From NCBI RefSeq assembly GCF_017876155.1, contig NZ_JAGINP010000007.1, forward strand, positions 62,001 to 126,000: a stretch of 64,000 bases of DNA, read 5' to 3'. The position numbers were made by a program, and so were the translations under genes. How positions within the stretch are numbered: position 1 is the first letter of the stretch; each line of letters starts with the position of its first letter. This stretch comes from Azospirillum rugosum. GTDB taxonomy: Bacteria > Pseudomonadota > Alphaproteobacteria > Azospirillales > Azospirillaceae. Positions 63,675 to 64,000 of this stretch are shown in pieces. Under the pieces are notes generated by a model. That model was given only the letters and a program-made list of their open reading frames with translations, ran no database searches and was not told the origin of the DNA.

Positions 63675-63869
63675 CTAGGCTTGGGTCAGGATGGCGATCA
63701 GGAACAGGACCAGCGCCACGCCCTGGAGCGCGACGCGAAGCCGCATCGCCTTGTTCGACTTGCGCGAATCGCCCTGGCCGCCCCGCGCCATGAAGAACAG
63801 CCCGACGAACAGGGAGGCGACGACGGCGCCGAGCGCGAGGATCAGGAGGATGGCGACGATTCCGTTCAT
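63675..63869 (-). CDS. HIG1-domain-like twin-transmembrane protein
   Basis: 64 residues with two membrane helices (about 4-26 and 45-63) and a short basic loop between them. The loop pattern ARGGQGDSRKSNKAMRLRVALQG matches the HIG1 (hypoxia-induced gene 1) type family, whose mitochondrial members associate with respiratory complexes. In bacteria a role in respiration is supposed. Too short for many gene callers. It precedes the adenosyltransferase gene in the same direction. Confidence 0.8.
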   Translation of the reverse strand: MNGIVAILLILALGAVVASLFVGLFFMARGGQGDSRKSNKAMRLRVALQGVALVLFLIAILTQA

Positions 63870-64000
63870 CCCACCAATATAGCGCGGCGGGGGGCTGCCG
63901 CCTATCCCGGCAACGCGAGCCCCGGCGACACGAGCGCCTCCATCACATGGTTGCGTCTTCCCGCGTCCTCCTTACATTGACGCGGATTGGGTGACGCCGG
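63870..64000. other. Right window edge, no gene resolved
   Basis: 131 bp with no ORF supported by a ribosome-binding site. It probably holds the promoter of the HIG1-like/adenosyltransferase unit and the edge of a neighbouring gene beyond the window. Confidence 0.4.

Overview
The window is high-GC, densely coded DNA from an alphaproteobacterium. The gene set points to an Azospirillum-like member of the Rhodospirillales: TIGR02302/DUF4175, DUF2125, a PduO-type adenosyltransferase, HypD-HypX, class II ribonucleotide reductase, DctA and a YeeE-type sulfur transporter. The genus is inferred from protein resemblance only. No rRNA, tRNA, CRISPR array or prophage was seen. Two stretches stand out by lower GC: 26.1-28.2 kb and 33.0-35.6 kb.

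Layout. 0-7.2 kb: the 3' part of a hybrid histidine kinase, a three-subunit molybdenum aldehyde/xanthine oxidoreductase, and a second histidine kinase. 7.4-9.5 kb: glutathione-dependent formaldehyde detoxification (frmA-fghA) with a palindromic repeat between the genes. 9.6-16 kb: MscS channel, secreted RTX protein, thiosulfate/sulfur transporter, Na+/H+ antiporter, orphan ABC ATPase. 16-25.9 kb: tyrA, infC with a non-AUG start, DUF2125, ChaC, an M1-type peptidase, an SH3 protein, then hypD-hypX behind a perfect FNR/FixK box. 25.9-28.4 kb: a low-GC island (RTX protein plus an unknown protein) bracketed by two direct repeats of about 100 bp. 28.4-32.7 kb: dctA, an orphan TRAP binding protein and small unknown genes.

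33.0-35.6 kb holds the most unusual locus: a 718-residue protein that appears to join an acetyltransferase (GNAT), a PIN nuclease, a second GNAT-like region and a PUA/ASCH-like C-terminus, overlapping a separate ASCH-domain gene. It looks like an undescribed RNA-targeting, toxin-antitoxin-like or defence module. 35.7-44.8 kb is a six-gene operon on the minus strand: alpha/beta hydrolase, patatin, GntP permease, RND adaptor, RND pump and small membrane protein.

45-48.5 kb encodes B12-dependent ribonucleotide reductase interrupted, just before the radical cysteine, by a 375-residue intein with a LAGLIDADG endonuclease. 48.6-55.8 kb: ftsE-ftsX-ydcF-plsC, a zinc-ribbon protein, TIGR02302 and hemerythrin. 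56-64 kb: argH-lptM-lysA, a TlpA-type thioredoxin, DUF4142, etfB-etfA-hbd, a cobalamin adenosyltransferase (which makes the cofactor NrdJ needs) and a HIG1-like protein.
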